A stretch of DNA of 64,000 nucleotides from an uncultured Deferribacteraceae bacterium. GTDB lineage: Bacteria; Chrysiogenota; Deferribacteres; Deferribacterales; Mucispirillaceae. Of this stretch, positions 24,125 through 33,376 are shown in pieces (position 1 is the first letter of the stretch; the number at the start of each line of letters is the position of its first letter). The position numbers and the translations under genes were made by a program. The notes under the pieces were generated by a model, which was not told the origin of the DNA, made no database searches, and was given only the letters and a program-made list of their open reading frames with translations. The stretch covers positions 1-64,000 of the forward strand of contig CAMQYS010000002.1 in the NCBI GenBank assembly GCA_947039395.1. The letters run 5' to 3'.

Positions 24125-26545
24125 ATGGAACTGTCTAGAAGAAATTTTATCAAATCTACATTAGCTGCATCAGCAGCAGTAGCAGCTGGAATATCAACAA
24201 ACAGTAGTGCTGTAGCTCAAACTCAAGAGGTTGTTGTTGAAAGATGGGTCAAAGGTGTATGTCGTCTTTGTGGAACAGGCTGTTCTGTTTATGTTGGCGT
24301 TAAAGGAAATAGATTAGTTGCGATGAAAGGTAACGTTGAGTCTATGACTAACACTAGAGGGTATCTATGTGTAAAGGGAATGAATATCTGGAAAGTTGCT
24401 CATCACCCTGATAGATTAACTAAGCCTCTTATTCGTGATGGTAAAGGTGTCTTGCGTCCTGCATCATGGGATCAAGCATTAACATTAATTGAGAAAAAAT
24501 TTAAAGAATATCATAAAAAATATGGCTACGATTCTGTTGCATATTATGGATCAGGACAGTGTACTACTGAAGAGAGCTATACTTTCAACAAACTATGGAA
24601 AGGTGGATTTGGATCAAATATGGTAGATGGTAATCCTCGTCTATGTATGGCATCTGCTGTTGCTGGATATATGTCTTCACTAGGATCAGATGAACCAGCT
24701 GGTGCTTACGCTGATATTGAAAAATCTAAAACGATCTTTCTTGTAGGATCAAACCTATCAGAAGCTCATCCTATTTTATTTAGAAGAGTTACTAGGCATA
24801 AAAAAGATAATCCAGATGTAAAAATTATCGTATGCGAACCTAGAAAAACATTAACATCTTCTGTAGCTGATCTATGGATGCCATCACTACCTGGAACTGA
24901 TCTTGCAATTTTCAACGGTATGGCAAGAGAGATCATTAAAAACGGTTGGTACGATAAAGAGTACGTTAAAACATTAGGTAGAGTTACAACTGGTGATGGA
25001 TCTAAAGAATTAACTTGGGATGATTATGTTAAACATCTTGAAAAATACACCCCTCAATATGTTGAGAAAAAAACTGGATGTCCTGCAGCTGATGTAAAAA
25101 ATGCAGCTAAAATGTTTGCACAATCAGATGCTACTTTATCTATGTGGTGCATGGGATTAAATCAACGTGCAAATGGTGTGTGGGCTAATAACCTAATACA
25201 TAACCTACATATTATTACTGGTAACTACGGAAAACCTGGTGCGGATGCTTTCTCTCTTACTGGACAACCAAATGCTTGTGGCGGAGTTAGAGAAACTGGA
25301 TCCTTAGCACATCTACTACCTGGTGCTAGACCTGTTGCTAATAAAAAATGGAGAGAGTTTGTTGAAGGATATTGGAATGTTCAAAAATATTCTATCAATC
25401 CATCTAAAGCTATTAATCCTAAACCTGGAATGCATGCAGTAAAATTATTTAGTTCACTTGGTGGTGAAAAAGATAAAACTAAACCTGTTAAAGCTGTTAT
25501 TATGTCAACGACTAACCCAGCACAAACTTTACCGAATGTAAATAAATTTATCGGTGGAATGCAAGATGCGTTTACAGTTGTTATTGATATATTTCCTACA
25601 AGAACAGCACAATGTGCAAGTGTTGTACTTCCTGCTGCTTTCATATATGAGAAAGGTGGCGTATTTGGCTGTTCTGAAAGAAGATCTTTCTTAACTGACA
25701 AAGCTGTTAATGCTCCAGGTGAAGCTAAAGCTGATATATGGATCGCTGCACAGATAGCTAAAAGAATGGGCTTAACTAAACTTATCGGTTGGGCTAATGA
25801 AACGAATATTGATAGAATGAACGAACTTGCATGGAACGATTATATCGGTTGTACTGCTAATACTGAAAAAACTCTAAAAGGTGCAACTTATAAAAGATTA
25901 AAAGAGTCTACAGTTGGTGTTCAGTGGCCTTGTCCTGATGAAAAAAATCCTGGCACTTACAAACGTTATGTTAGAGGAATGGATCCGATATTTGATAACC
26001 CTAAAAGATACGGTTATACTATCCCTGATGATGCTAAAGAGTTCTTCTATGCAAGACCACATGGTAAAGCAAATATCTTTTTAAGAGATGACCCTGATAA
26101 TAGTGAACAAACATCTAAAGCGTATCCGTTTATTATGACTACTGGACGCGTGCTTGAACAGTGGCATACAGGTTCTATGACTATGCGTATACCTGAAACT
26201 GCTGCTGCTCACCCTCATTCATTTGTAGAGATAAATGAGAAAGATGCAAACAGACTTAAAATTAAAAACGGTGATATCGTTAAAGTTGAATCTATTAGAG
26301 GATCAAATATCTTACCTGCAAAAATTGTGAACAACACTTTAGAAGGAGTAATATTTGTTCCGATGCATGATCAGAAAGCTGATCGTATGGTAAACTTTAT
26401 CTGCTCGGATATTGTTGATCCTATATCTGCTGAACCTGATTATAAAGTTTCAGCTGTCAAGATAACTAAAGTTAGTGGACCTAAAAAGATTGATGGTAGA
26501 TATCTTGTTACAAGAGAAGAGATGAATAAAAAATCGTTTAGCTAA
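24125..26545 (+). CDS. napA: Periplasmic nitrate reductase catalytic subunit
   Basis: This 806-residue molybdopterin enzyme reduces nitrate to nitrite. I start it at the ATG with GGGAGG upstream; the in-frame upstream start at 24095 would place ten residues before the Tat signal. The Tat motif SRRNFIK is at residues 4-10. The [4Fe-4S] ligands are C46, C49, C53 and C82 (CRLCGTGC...YLCVKG). The molybdenum-ligand Cys174 sits in NPRLCMASAVAG, as in NapA. GRVLEQWHTGSMTMR near the C-terminus is also NapA-typical. It lies between napM and napD. Formate dehydrogenase is unlikely because the ligand is in the NapA context and the neighbours are nap genes. Confidence 0.93.
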   Translation: MELSRRNFIKSTLAASAAVAAGISTNSSAVAQTQEVVVERWVKGVCRLCGTGCSVYVGVKGNRLVAMKGNVESMTNTRGYLCVKGMNIWKVAHHPDRLTKPLIRDGKGVLRPASWDQALTLIEKKFKEYHKKYGYDSVAYYGSGQCTTEESYTFNKLWKGGFGSNMVDGNPRLCMASAVAGYMSSLGSDEPAGAYADIEKSKTIFLVGSNLSEAHPILFRRVTRHKKDNPDVKIIVCEPRKTLTSSVADLWMPSLPGTDLAIFNGMAREIIKNGWYDKEYVKTLGRVTTGDGSKELTWDDYVKHLEKYTPQYVEKKTGCPAADVKNAAKMFAQSDATLSMWCMGLNQRANGVWANNLIHNLHIITGNYGKPGADAFSLTGQPNACGGVRETGSLAHLLPGARPVANKKWREFVEGYWNVQKYSINPSKAINPKPGMHAVKLFSSLGGEKDKTKPVKAVIMSTTNPAQTLPNVNKFIGGMQDAFTVVIDIFPTRTAQCASVVLPAAFIYEKGGVFGCSERRSFLTDKAVNAPGEAKADIWIAAQIAKRMGLTKLIGWANETNIDRMNELAWNDYIGCTANTEKTLKGATYKRLKESTVGVQWPCPDEKNPGTYKRYVRGMDPIFDNPKRYGYTIPDDAKEFFYARPHGKANIFLRDDPDNSEQTSKAYPFIMTTGRVLEQWHTGSMTMRIPETAAAHPHSFVEINEKDANRLKIKNGDIVKVESIRGSNILPAKIVNNTLEGVIFVPMHDQKADRMVNFICSDIVDPISAEPDYKVSAVKITKVSGPKKIDGRYLVTREEMNKKSFS

Positions 26546-26665
26546 TACCCTAAACTTTCTTTCTATAGCCCTATTTACTTATAGCTGTTAATCTTGATTA
26601 ACTACAAGTGAGTGGATAGGGCTTACATTTAAATCAAATAAATATATTTAATGAGGATTAATAAA

Positions 26666-26977
26666 ATGATTTTTACATCAGCTGTACTATATTTTGATAA
26701 AGACTCATATAAAAAGTTACTACCTTTTATTGAAAGTCATACAGAAGTTGAAGTATATGAAAAAGATATAGATGCAGGAAAATTAATACTTGTGATATCT
26801 ACTGAAGATGATGCTCAACTTGAAGTAATACAAAAGAATTTTCTTGCAAATGACTTAGTTATAGATTTTACATACCATGCTATACATTTTGGTGAAAGTG
26901 TTGATAAACTAATTGAAGGAAAAATTGAAATTGATTTTGAAGATATTAACTCTAAAAAGAAAAATAAACTGCAATGA
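26666..26977 (+). CDS. napD: NapD-type chaperone for NapA
   Basis: This protein of 103 residues matches the small NapD family, cytoplasmic chaperones that bind the NapA Tat signal and help maturation. The pattern I-F-T-S-A-V-L...VEVYEKD...GKLILVIST...FLANDLVIDFTYHAIHFGES is the NapD ferredoxin-like fold. I chose the ATG at 26666 because GAGGA lies 8 bases upstream; an in-frame ATG at 26651 overlaps that site. It begins about 120 bases after napA and overlaps napG by four bases. Sequence identity to classical NapD is low, so position adds to the call. Confidence 0.8.
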   Translation: MIFTSAVLYFDKDSYKKLLPFIESHTEVEVYEKDIDAGKLILVISTEDDAQLEVIQKNFLANDLVIDFTYHAIHFGESVDKLIEGKIEIDFEDINSKKKNKLQ

Positions 26978-27603
26978 GTTTGATCAATAAAATAAAACTA
27001 TTTCTAAATAGTTTTGATGACAATGAATACTATAGAATAAATCGTATGCGTCCACCAGGTGCTGTTGATGAAAAACTTTTCATGAAGCTATGTGTACGTT
27101 GCTCTAAATGTATTGAAATATGTCCATATAGAGTTATCAAGCGATCTGATTTAACAAAAAATCTTGAGGCGGGTACTCCATATATATATGCAGAGGAAAA
27201 AGGATGTCAGTTATGTATGAACTGTACATCTGTTTGTCCAACTGGTGCATTAGATAATAAGCTTACATATTTTCGGGATACAAGAATCGGTGTCGCAATA
27301 GTTGATGATACAATATGCCTTAATCATCTACTCTATAATCAAGAAGAGGCTGGCATAGCTGATGGAACTGTTGCAGTCTGTAATCAATGTTTTAATAGTT
27401 GTCCACTAAAATTTGATGCTATATATTTAGAGGATATGATCCTACCTACAATAACTGATAAATGTACTGGGTGCGGAATATGTACTGAAAGTTGTCCAAC
27501 TAGCCCTCAAAAAGCAATCAATATTTTACCGAACGGTATGGCAGATATTAATTCAGCTGGATATAAACAGTATCTTAAAAGAATTGAGAAAGGTGGAAGA
27601 TAG
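26974..27603 (+). CDS. napG: NapG-like iron-sulfur protein
   Basis: This 209-residue protein is a polyferredoxin of the NapG/MauM type. The N-terminal RPPGAVDEKLFMKLCVRCSK is characteristic of NapG. Cys clusters are CVRCSKCIEICP, CQLCMNCTSVCP, CNQCFNSCPL (one spacing short of canonical) and CTGCGICTESCP. Unlike typical NapG it has no twin-arginine signal: the chain starts MSLINKIKLFLNSFDDN. It may therefore be cytoplasmic, or carried out with a partner. It would pass electrons from NapH towards NapM and NapA. It overlaps napD by four bases and is followed by napH after two bases. Confidence 0.82.
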   Translation: MSLINKIKLFLNSFDDNEYYRINRMRPPGAVDEKLFMKLCVRCSKCIEICPYRVIKRSDLTKNLEAGTPYIYAEEKGCQLCMNCTSVCPTGALDNKLTYFRDTRIGVAIVDDTICLNHLLYNQEEAGIADGTVAVCNQCFNSCPLKFDAIYLEDMILPTITDKCTGCGICTESCPTSPQKAINILPNGMADINSAGYKQYLKRIEKGGR

Positions 27604-27605
27604 AT

Positions 27606-28397
27606 ATGCAAAAAATCAGAAAAATATCTCAACTCTTTTTTCTACTACTGATAGTAGCTATACCTATACTTAATCTTATGGAGATATATTTTATCAACGG
27701 TTCGTTCATATCATTAACAGTTGGTAACCTAGCTATATCTGATCCGTTAGCAGTTTTTCAAGCTATATTTTTATCACATAAAATTGTACCATTAATGCTT
27801 GTCTCAATATTGGCACCTATCTTTATAGTGATATTATTTGGTAGAGTTTGGTGTAGTTACGCTTGTCCATATTTTTTGATGACTGAATTTATTGATAAAG
27901 TAAAAATAAAATTAAAGATTAAAAGTGTAAGAAATAAAAATATAAATACAAATAAACAAAATATAATTAGATACGGATTACTCTTAATCGGTTTTATAGT
28001 TATAAGTATATTAGGCGTGCCGTTACTCTATCTTATCTCGCCTCCATCTGTTATATCAACACAGGTGATAATGATAATCAAACATTTTGCTATCACTCTT
28101 GAAGTTTTAATAATATTACTTATATTAATCATTGAGATATTTTTTATCTACAGATTTGCATGTAGATATTTATGTCCTACAGGGACCCTTCTATCTTTAT
28201 TTCAATTTAAAAACTTTGGATTAAAAGTTGAACATATCGGTAACTGTTCTGAATGTAAGGCGTGTATAAAAGTATGTCCGTTGATGCTTGATCCAAAAAT
28301 AGATGGAGACTCTAAGCAATGCAACAATTGTGGAATATGTGTTGATAGTTGTAAAGATAATCTAAAACAAAAAACATTATTTTTTAAAATGAAATAA
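27606..28397 (+). CDS. napH: NapH quinol-oxidising membrane ferredoxin
   Basis: This 263-residue inner-membrane protein has four or five transmembrane segments and the NapH/NosR/CcoG-type motifs GRVWCSYACP (around residues 79-88) and RFACRYLCPTG (around 192-202). Two C-terminal [4Fe-4S] motifs follow (CSECKACIKVCP and CNNCGICVDSC). NapH with NapG forms a menaquinol dehydrogenase that feeds NapA. It is the last gene of the operon. No terminator is obvious directly after it; the hairpin at 28579-28641 belongs to the opposite strand but might stop both. Confidence 0.88.
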   Translation: MQKIRKISQLFFLLLIVAIPILNLMEIYFINGSFISLTVGNLAISDPLAVFQAIFLSHKIVPLMLVSILAPIFIVILFGRVWCSYACPYFLMTEFIDKVKIKLKIKSVRNKNINTNKQNIIRYGLLLIGFIVISILGVPLLYLISPPSVISTQVIMIIKHFAITLEVLIILLILIIEIFFIYRFACRYLCPTGTLLSLFQFKNFGLKVEHIGNCSECKACIKVCPLMLDPKIDGDSKQCNNCGICVDSCKDNLKQKTLFFKMK

Positions 28398-28578
28398 CAT
28401 TATATGGTTATCAATCTATTAGATTACAATATCACTAAAATGTATATAAGTTACTTATACACATAAAGTAATTTAAATATAGTAATCTAAATCTAATGTA
28501 TATAAGTTATCTGTATGTATGGTTTATCTCAAATATAATAAAATAAATTTAATTCATAAAATCATAATATCTTTTTGA

Positions 28579-28641
28579 CAAAAAAAAAATAGCTACATAT
28601 CATAAACATTTTAATAAAAACATTCATAATATGTAAGCTAT
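28579..28641 (-). terminator. Terminator of the porin gene
   Basis: ATAGCTACATAT (28589-28600) pairs with ATATGTAAGCTAT (28629-28641) with one bulged base. On the minus strand the A-run at 28580-28589 becomes the T-tract. Confidence 0.75.
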
Positions 28642-28685
28642 AACTACATATCAATAAATATAGAGGTGAATCTATATACTAATCT

Positions 28686-29810
28686 CTACTCAAAACTAGC
28701 AACTAAATGTAAGCCACCGTAAAAAGCATTCTGATCTGTATATGTGTTTCCATACACATCTCCTAAATTAACTACATAACCTAACTCTGGATATATCGCA
28801 AAATACTCACCTATCGGTATGTTGAAGTTAAGGTATGTTGCAATAGAACTATCTATAGAATCAGCTACTGGATCACTCGATGTTGATCCCATATAACCAA
28901 CTCCTGCACCGATTGAGAACATCCCCATTATATCAAAATCTAACCCAACAGCGCCACCAAATGAGAATAAATTATGCGCTTTACCTGTTGTTGAATGATC
29001 TGCGTAATCAAAAAGTTGTTGCGAAAACACTCCAAATAACTCTCCATTATACGCCATAAATGCAGAGTAATTTAATGTGATAAAACCGAAAGATGCATTA
29101 CCACCTGCTCCTAATGTACCAGCTATTAACGGATCGAACGCTGTTGAAACTCCATCAGCATCAACTACATTATCAAATGTGAAGTAACCTAAAGATAAAA
29201 ATACCAACGTCTCACTTGAATCACCTATAGAGAAATTATACGTTGCTTCAACATGAGGGATATTTAACATTATACTCTCTGAATCAGTTGTTGATTCATT
29301 ATTTACTAACGCTACTTGAAAATCACTTATCTCGTATCTTATCTGTAAAAAACGATCACTACCTAATGTTCCTGTACCGCCTAATCCGTTCTCATCAAAC
29401 GCCATCTGACCGAACGTGTAAGTAGCTATCGTTGTGTCTCTACCAAATATTATCTTAGACTCATTTGCAAACTCATAACCAACATAAAGACGTCTTATAA
29501 TCTCATCTGTGCTTAAGCCTAACTCAAATAATGCAAACACATTGCCGTATGATACATCAACACCAAGATGTGATGAACCAGACTCTTGTAGTAAAGATAA
29601 ACCGTTAGGAATAACATCTCCACCAAAACCACTATCGTTATAAAAGAAATCCATATACACAGCACCATAAAAACCTATATCAAACTTACTGCTTCCTGAA
29701 GCACTCTCTTGTGCATAACTATTTTTAGTAACACTCATTATTGTAAAAACTGATAGCACCACTAATACTACTTTTTTAAACCCCATAAACACTGCTTTGA
29801 AATTACTCAT
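28686..29810 (-). CDS. Outer-membrane porin-like beta-barrel protein
   Basis: This 374-residue protein has a signal peptide ending at SYAQ (residues about 31-34). It then shows alternating amphipathic beta strands with Gly and aromatic residues throughout (FDIGFYGAVYMDFFYND, GNVFALFELGLS, RRLYVGYEF, FAIYPELGYVVNLGD). The last residues are LHLVASFE; porins usually end in Phe, and here Phe is the penultimate residue. GGAGGG precedes the ATG. It is flanked by nap genes and the feo locus but has its own terminator. A porin of about 16 strands is the best reading; the substrate is not predictable. Confidence 0.75.
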   Translation of the reverse strand: MSNFKAVFMGFKKVVLVVLSVFTIMSVTKNSYAQESASGSSKFDIGFYGAVYMDFFYNDSGFGGDVIPNGLSLLQESGSSHLGVDVSYGNVFALFELGLSTDEIIRRLYVGYEFANESKIIFGRDTTIATYTFGQMAFDENGLGGTGTLGSDRFLQIRYEISDFQVALVNNESTTDSESIMLNIPHVEATYNFSIGDSSETLVFLSLGYFTFDNVVDADGVSTAFDPLIAGTLGAGGNASFGFITLNYSAFMAYNGELFGVFSQQLFDYADHSTTGKAHNLFSFGGAVGLDFDIMGMFSIGAGVGYMGSTSSDPVADSIDSSIATYLNFNIPIGEYFAIYPELGYVVNLGDVYGNTYTDQNAFYGGLHLVASFE

Positions 29811-29989
29811 TAAACAAACCCTCCGTATAGTATATAAACACTATATAACTTATCGTACTTAAGTTATATAGTAAAAACACCTATATCAACATATATGCCA
29901 TACAAATCATATATATTGATATAAGCTACAATTTAAATATAAAAACTTTAACCTATAACAATATAAAAACATCGTATATGATAAAGATA

Positions 29990-30145
29990 CTACTTACCAC
30001 AACCTGAACCCGATCCACACTCTGACTTTGAAGAAGAACAACATGATGAGGTCTTCTTCTTTGAAAAAAACAAGCTATAACATTTATATGCTGAATATAC
30101 AATAACAGCAAGTACTATCATTGATACTACAAATATATCTACCAT
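29990..30145 (-). CDS. FeoB-associated Cys-rich membrane protein
   Basis: This 51-residue protein has one transmembrane helix (VSMIVLAVIVYSAY) followed by a Lys/Cys/Ser-rich tail (CCSSSKSECGSGSGCGK). That layout matches the FeoB-associated Cys-rich membrane protein family, which may take the place of FeoC. I start it at the ATG with GGAGGT about 7 bases upstream; a longer in-frame start at 30184 lacks a binding site. It lies 66 bases after feoB in the same direction. Its exact role in iron uptake is not established. Confidence 0.85.
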   Translation of the reverse strand: MVDIFVVSMIVLAVIVYSAYKCYSLFFSKKKTSSCCSSSKSECGSGSGCGK

Positions 30146-30211
30146 CAAGAACCTCCAATTTATCAATATGTTACACCTAAACAAAATATCTAATTAATAT
30201 ATACAATCAAA

Positions 30212-32341
30212 CTAGTAACCTAAAAAAGTACCTACTTGATACACGATCAATGAAATAATATACGCTAATAATGTCAAGCCTACTAACTGCATAGCTGCAT
30301 ATTTCCACGATCCTGACTCCTTCGCTGTTACAACCATAGTTGCAACGCACGGTGTAGATATCAATGCAAATAACATTATACATAACGCTACAAGTGATGA
30401 ATAATTGTATCGTAACTTCTCTCGTAATGTCTGACTCTCTTCTGTCGCCTCGCCTATTGAGTACACTATTCCTAGTTGAGCAACAAATACCTCTTTAGCT
30501 GCAAATGCACCAATTAATGCAACTCCGATCTTCCAATCAAAACCTAATAAAGATAATGGCGGTTCAATAGCTTTACCTATTCTTCCTGCTACACTATATA
30601 CTAAACCTGCTTCCAACTCTTTATTATCTATACCTAATATCTGACTTTCCTTCTCATCTTCTAGTATATCTGAACTTATAACCGCTGTACGCTCCGCCTC
30701 ATACATCTCGACCTCTGATGCTGGAAGTGCTGGAAATGTCATCATCGCCCATATGATAATAGATACCGCAAGAATCATCGTACCTGCTTTGCGAAGATAC
30801 ATATACGATCTATCCCATGTATGAATTAAAAGACCTTTAAAGGTTGGCATACGGTATGGAGGCATCTCCATAATAAATGTTCTAGCCTCTCCCTTAAATA
30901 CTGTTGATCCTAATATCTTAGAGAATATAATCGCAAGAACAATACCCACTATATATATCAAAAACAACATCGCAGCTTGAACGTCTTCTGCAAAAAATGC
31001 TGGAATGATAAGAGCATATATCGGAAGTCTTGCACCACAACTTACAAGTGGAGCAACCATCATTGTTATTAACCTATCTCGTTTACTATCTAATGTTCTT
31101 GTTGCCATAATAGCTGGAACTGTACAACCAAAACCAACTAACATAGGAATAATACTTTTACCTTGTAATCCAAACTTATTCATTATCTTATCCATGATAA
31201 AGGCAACTCTTGCCATATATCCTGTACCCTCTAATAAAGCTATTGCAAAAAAAAGTAAAATAATATTGGGAAGAAATACGATAACTCCACCAACACCACC
31301 TATTACTCCATCTATAAGAAGAGATCTAAGCAACGGAAGTGTCTCTGTATTCCAATTATTATGTACAGCTTCTGAAAGAATCCCAAAACCTGTCTCAATC
31401 CACTCCATGATAGGTCCACCAACGGTAAATACCATCTGAAAAAGTAAATACATTAATCCAAAAAATATCGGTAAACCGATAACTCTATTAGCTAACACTT
31501 TATCTAACTTATCTGATACATTAATCCTATCAATCACACGCTTATCAACACTCTCTCTTACTATTCCAGTAATATATCCATGACGTGCATAACTTACTAA
31601 AACTGCAGAATCATCCCCAGTTAATGAAAGTATTTTCTCTTTAGAACGACGAATATAATCTATATTCTTACCTACATATATCTTTTCATGAATCGACTCA
31701 TCATCTTCTAATAACTTTATAATAACATATCTTTTAGAGTATTTACTTGATATCTCATCTGGGATAACTAGCTGTTTACATAAATTCTCAATCTCTGCTT
31801 CTATATCTTGACCGTAATCAATCCTAGGATAATTATTTATCCACTCTCCGTTAGCTAATCGCTCTATCTCTGTTACTATGTTCTGACTACCTACACCCTT
31901 GCTTCCAACAGCTTTTACAACAGGCACTGCTAACATAGATGATAACTTAGTGTAATCAATACTATAACCATTTGATTCCGCAATATCCGACATATTTAAT
32001 ATCGCCACTATCGGTATATTTAAATCCATAAGCTGTAGTGTAAGATTAAGATTTCTATCAATATTTGAAACATCTATAACATTCAATATTACATCAATCT
32101 TCTCCGTAACAATAAAATCTCTTGCTATGATCTCTTCTTCTGATTGTGAAAATAATGAGTAGATACCCGGTAAATCATATATTACTATATTGATATCTTT
32201 GTGCTTTATAGTTCCTTGTTTAATATCTACGGTTACACCAGGATAGTTTGCAATCTTTTGCTTTGCTCCTGTTAAACTATTAAATATCGTACTCTTACCA
32301 GCATTAGGATTACCAACTAATGCTACTCTAATATCCTTCAT
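30212..32341 (-). CDS. feoB: Ferrous iron transport protein B
   Basis: This 709-residue inner-membrane protein imports Fe(II). The N-terminal G domain has G1 GNPNAGKST (residues 10-18), G3 DLPGIYSL and G4 NMSD. A helical linker follows, and then the gate domains with GFGCTVPAIMATRTL (about residues 400-415), the second Gate motif and a final helix. Length is normal for the family. GGGAAGG precedes the ATG. A candidate metal-regulator operator (32375-32396) lies 34-55 bases upstream, so iron repression by the neighbouring DtxR-like regulator is likely. No separate feoA is seen; a FeoA-like domain is fused to the regulator. Confidence 0.96.
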   Translation of the reverse strand: MKDIRVALVGNPNAGKSTIFNSLTGAKQKIANYPGVTVDIKQGTIKHKDINIVIYDLPGIYSLFSQSEEEIIARDFIVTEKIDVILNVIDVSNIDRNLNLTLQLMDLNIPIVAILNMSDIAESNGYSIDYTKLSSMLAVPVVKAVGSKGVGSQNIVTEIERLANGEWINNYPRIDYGQDIEAEIENLCKQLVIPDEISSKYSKRYVIIKLLEDDESIHEKIYVGKNIDYIRRSKEKILSLTGDDSAVLVSYARHGYITGIVRESVDKRVIDRINVSDKLDKVLANRVIGLPIFFGLMYLLFQMVFTVGGPIMEWIETGFGILSEAVHNNWNTETLPLLRSLLIDGVIGGVGGVIVFLPNIILLFFAIALLEGTGYMARVAFIMDKIMNKFGLQGKSIIPMLVGFGCTVPAIMATRTLDSKRDRLITMMVAPLVSCGARLPIYALIIPAFFAEDVQAAMLFLIYIVGIVLAIIFSKILGSTVFKGEARTFIMEMPPYRMPTFKGLLIHTWDRSYMYLRKAGTMILAVSIIIWAMMTFPALPASEVEMYEAERTAVISSDILEDEKESQILGIDNKELEAGLVYSVAGRIGKAIEPPLSLLGFDWKIGVALIGAFAAKEVFVAQLGIVYSIGEATEESQTLREKLRYNYSSLVALCIMLFALISTPCVATMVVTAKESGSWKYAAMQLVGLTLLAYIISLIVYQVGTFLGY

Positions 32342-32374
32342 AAAACCTTCCCACTTTAATAAATAATCTACTAA

Positions 32375-32396
32375 TAGTTTAGCCTAGCCTAAACTA
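32375..32396. promoter_or_regulatory. Candidate DtxR-family operator before feoB
   Basis: Arms TAGTTTAG (32375-32382) and CTAAACTA (32389-32396) are exact complements around a CCTAGC centre. The inner words TTTAG-CCTAGCC-TAAA resemble the DtxR/IdeR consensus (TTAGGTTAGCCTAACCTAA). It sits in the only promoter-sized gap before feoB. Confidence 0.65.
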
Positions 32397-32424
32397 TATG
32401 TGAAAAAAATACCCATTAACCGAA

Positions 32425-33159
32425 CTACACCAACTCTACAAATATCTTACTTGCATCTTTAATTCTTAAAGCTATACATGAATTATTAATTTTAATCTCA
32501 ATAGGGTCACCAAGTGGTGCATATCTCTCTACAGAGACTATTGCATTTTTTATCACACCCATATCTACTAATCTTTTTTGAGTGCTACCATCTAAACTTA
32601 ACTCAATTACTCTACAACTTTTACCAACAGGTATATCAAGTAGTGAAACAGCATTCTCACCTAACTCACTATCCTTTACAACCAAATTATCTACATCCAT
32701 TGAACACTCCTCACAACCTTTTTTATCAATACATTTATAACCAGACTTTTCAATCCATTCAAATGTTTTTTTCTCACAATTTTCAATATATTCAATATAT
32801 TGTGCCAATCTCTCTAAAATAACTTTAGGTATTACATGTTCCATTTTACATGCAGTCTCATCAGCAATCTGATGATCAACTAATAAAACTTTAGTAAAAA
32901 ATGTTCTTAATAGTTCATGCCTTCTAAGTATCTCTCTTGCCTTTTTAAGACCTGTGCTTGTAAGTTCAATAGGTTCATATGGTGAATATAAAATAAGTTT
33001 CTTTACAGCTAATGAACGAAGCGCTCCCGTTACAGATGCTTGCGATACATTTAATCTTAATGATATATCTTTAGGCTTTACAACATTCTTATCCTTAATG
33101 ATCATATATATCGTCTCAAGATAATCCTCAAGGCTTTGAGTTAAAAGTTGATCTTCCAT
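32425..33159 (-). CDS. DtxR/MntR-family iron-dependent regulator with FeoA domain
   Basis: This 244-residue regulator has an N-terminal winged helix (residues about 8-70: LTQSLEDYLETIYMI..., ISLRLNVSQASVTGALRSLA). The metal-binding dimerisation region follows, with RRHELLRTFFTKVLLVDHQI and CKMEHVIP. A Cys-bearing linker (CIDKKGCEECSMD) leads to a C-terminal FeoA-like SH3 domain (VSLLDIPVGKSCRVIELSLDG to the end). The ATG at 33159 is preferred over TTG-type starts upstream, since GAGG is 11 bases away and the helix begins there. It probably represses feoB and itself when Fe(II) or Mn(II) is bound; boxes are found before both genes. Confidence 0.87.
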   Translation of the reverse strand: MEDQLLTQSLEDYLETIYMIIKDKNVVKPKDISLRLNVSQASVTGALRSLAVKKLILYSPYEPIELTSTGLKKAREILRRHELLRTFFTKVLLVDHQIADETACKMEHVIPKVILERLAQYIEYIENCEKKTFEWIEKSGYKCIDKKGCEECSMDVDNLVVKDSELGENAVSLLDIPVGKSCRVIELSLDGSTQKRLVDMGVIKNAIVSVERYAPLGDPIEIKINNSCIALRIKDASKIFVELV

Positions 33160-33227
33160 AATTAAAAAAACCTCATCATACAATAACTTAACCATCAAAT
33201 ATATCAATCAGACATTAGATACATAAC

Positions 33228-33243
33228 TTTAGGCTTACCTAAA
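33228..33243. promoter_or_regulatory. Candidate metal-regulator box before the DtxR-like gene
   Basis: TTTAGGCTTACCTAAA has perfect 6-base arms (TTTAGG/CCTAAA) and matches the DtxR/IdeR-type half site. It lies 69 bases before the regulator start and 134 bases before the divergent sensor kinase. Confidence 0.65.
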
Positions 33244-33376
33244 TAATATAGTTTTCTAATTTAAATGTCAAGGAATAAATATAATATCTATAATATAACA
33301 TAATTTATTATTTTATTTTTACATGATATATATTTATAGTTATTGAAATAAATATCTTATCGTATATAATAACTGT

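Noticed and set aside
24125-26545. Formate dehydrogenase alpha subunit
   Set aside because: The Mo-ligand context NPRLCMASAVAG, the Tat-borne N-terminus and the napD/G/H neighbours fit NapA.
30145-30184. Longer N-terminus of the FeoB-associated protein
   Set aside because: The extra 13 residues have no ribosome binding site and would precede the single helix; GGAGGT supports the shorter start.
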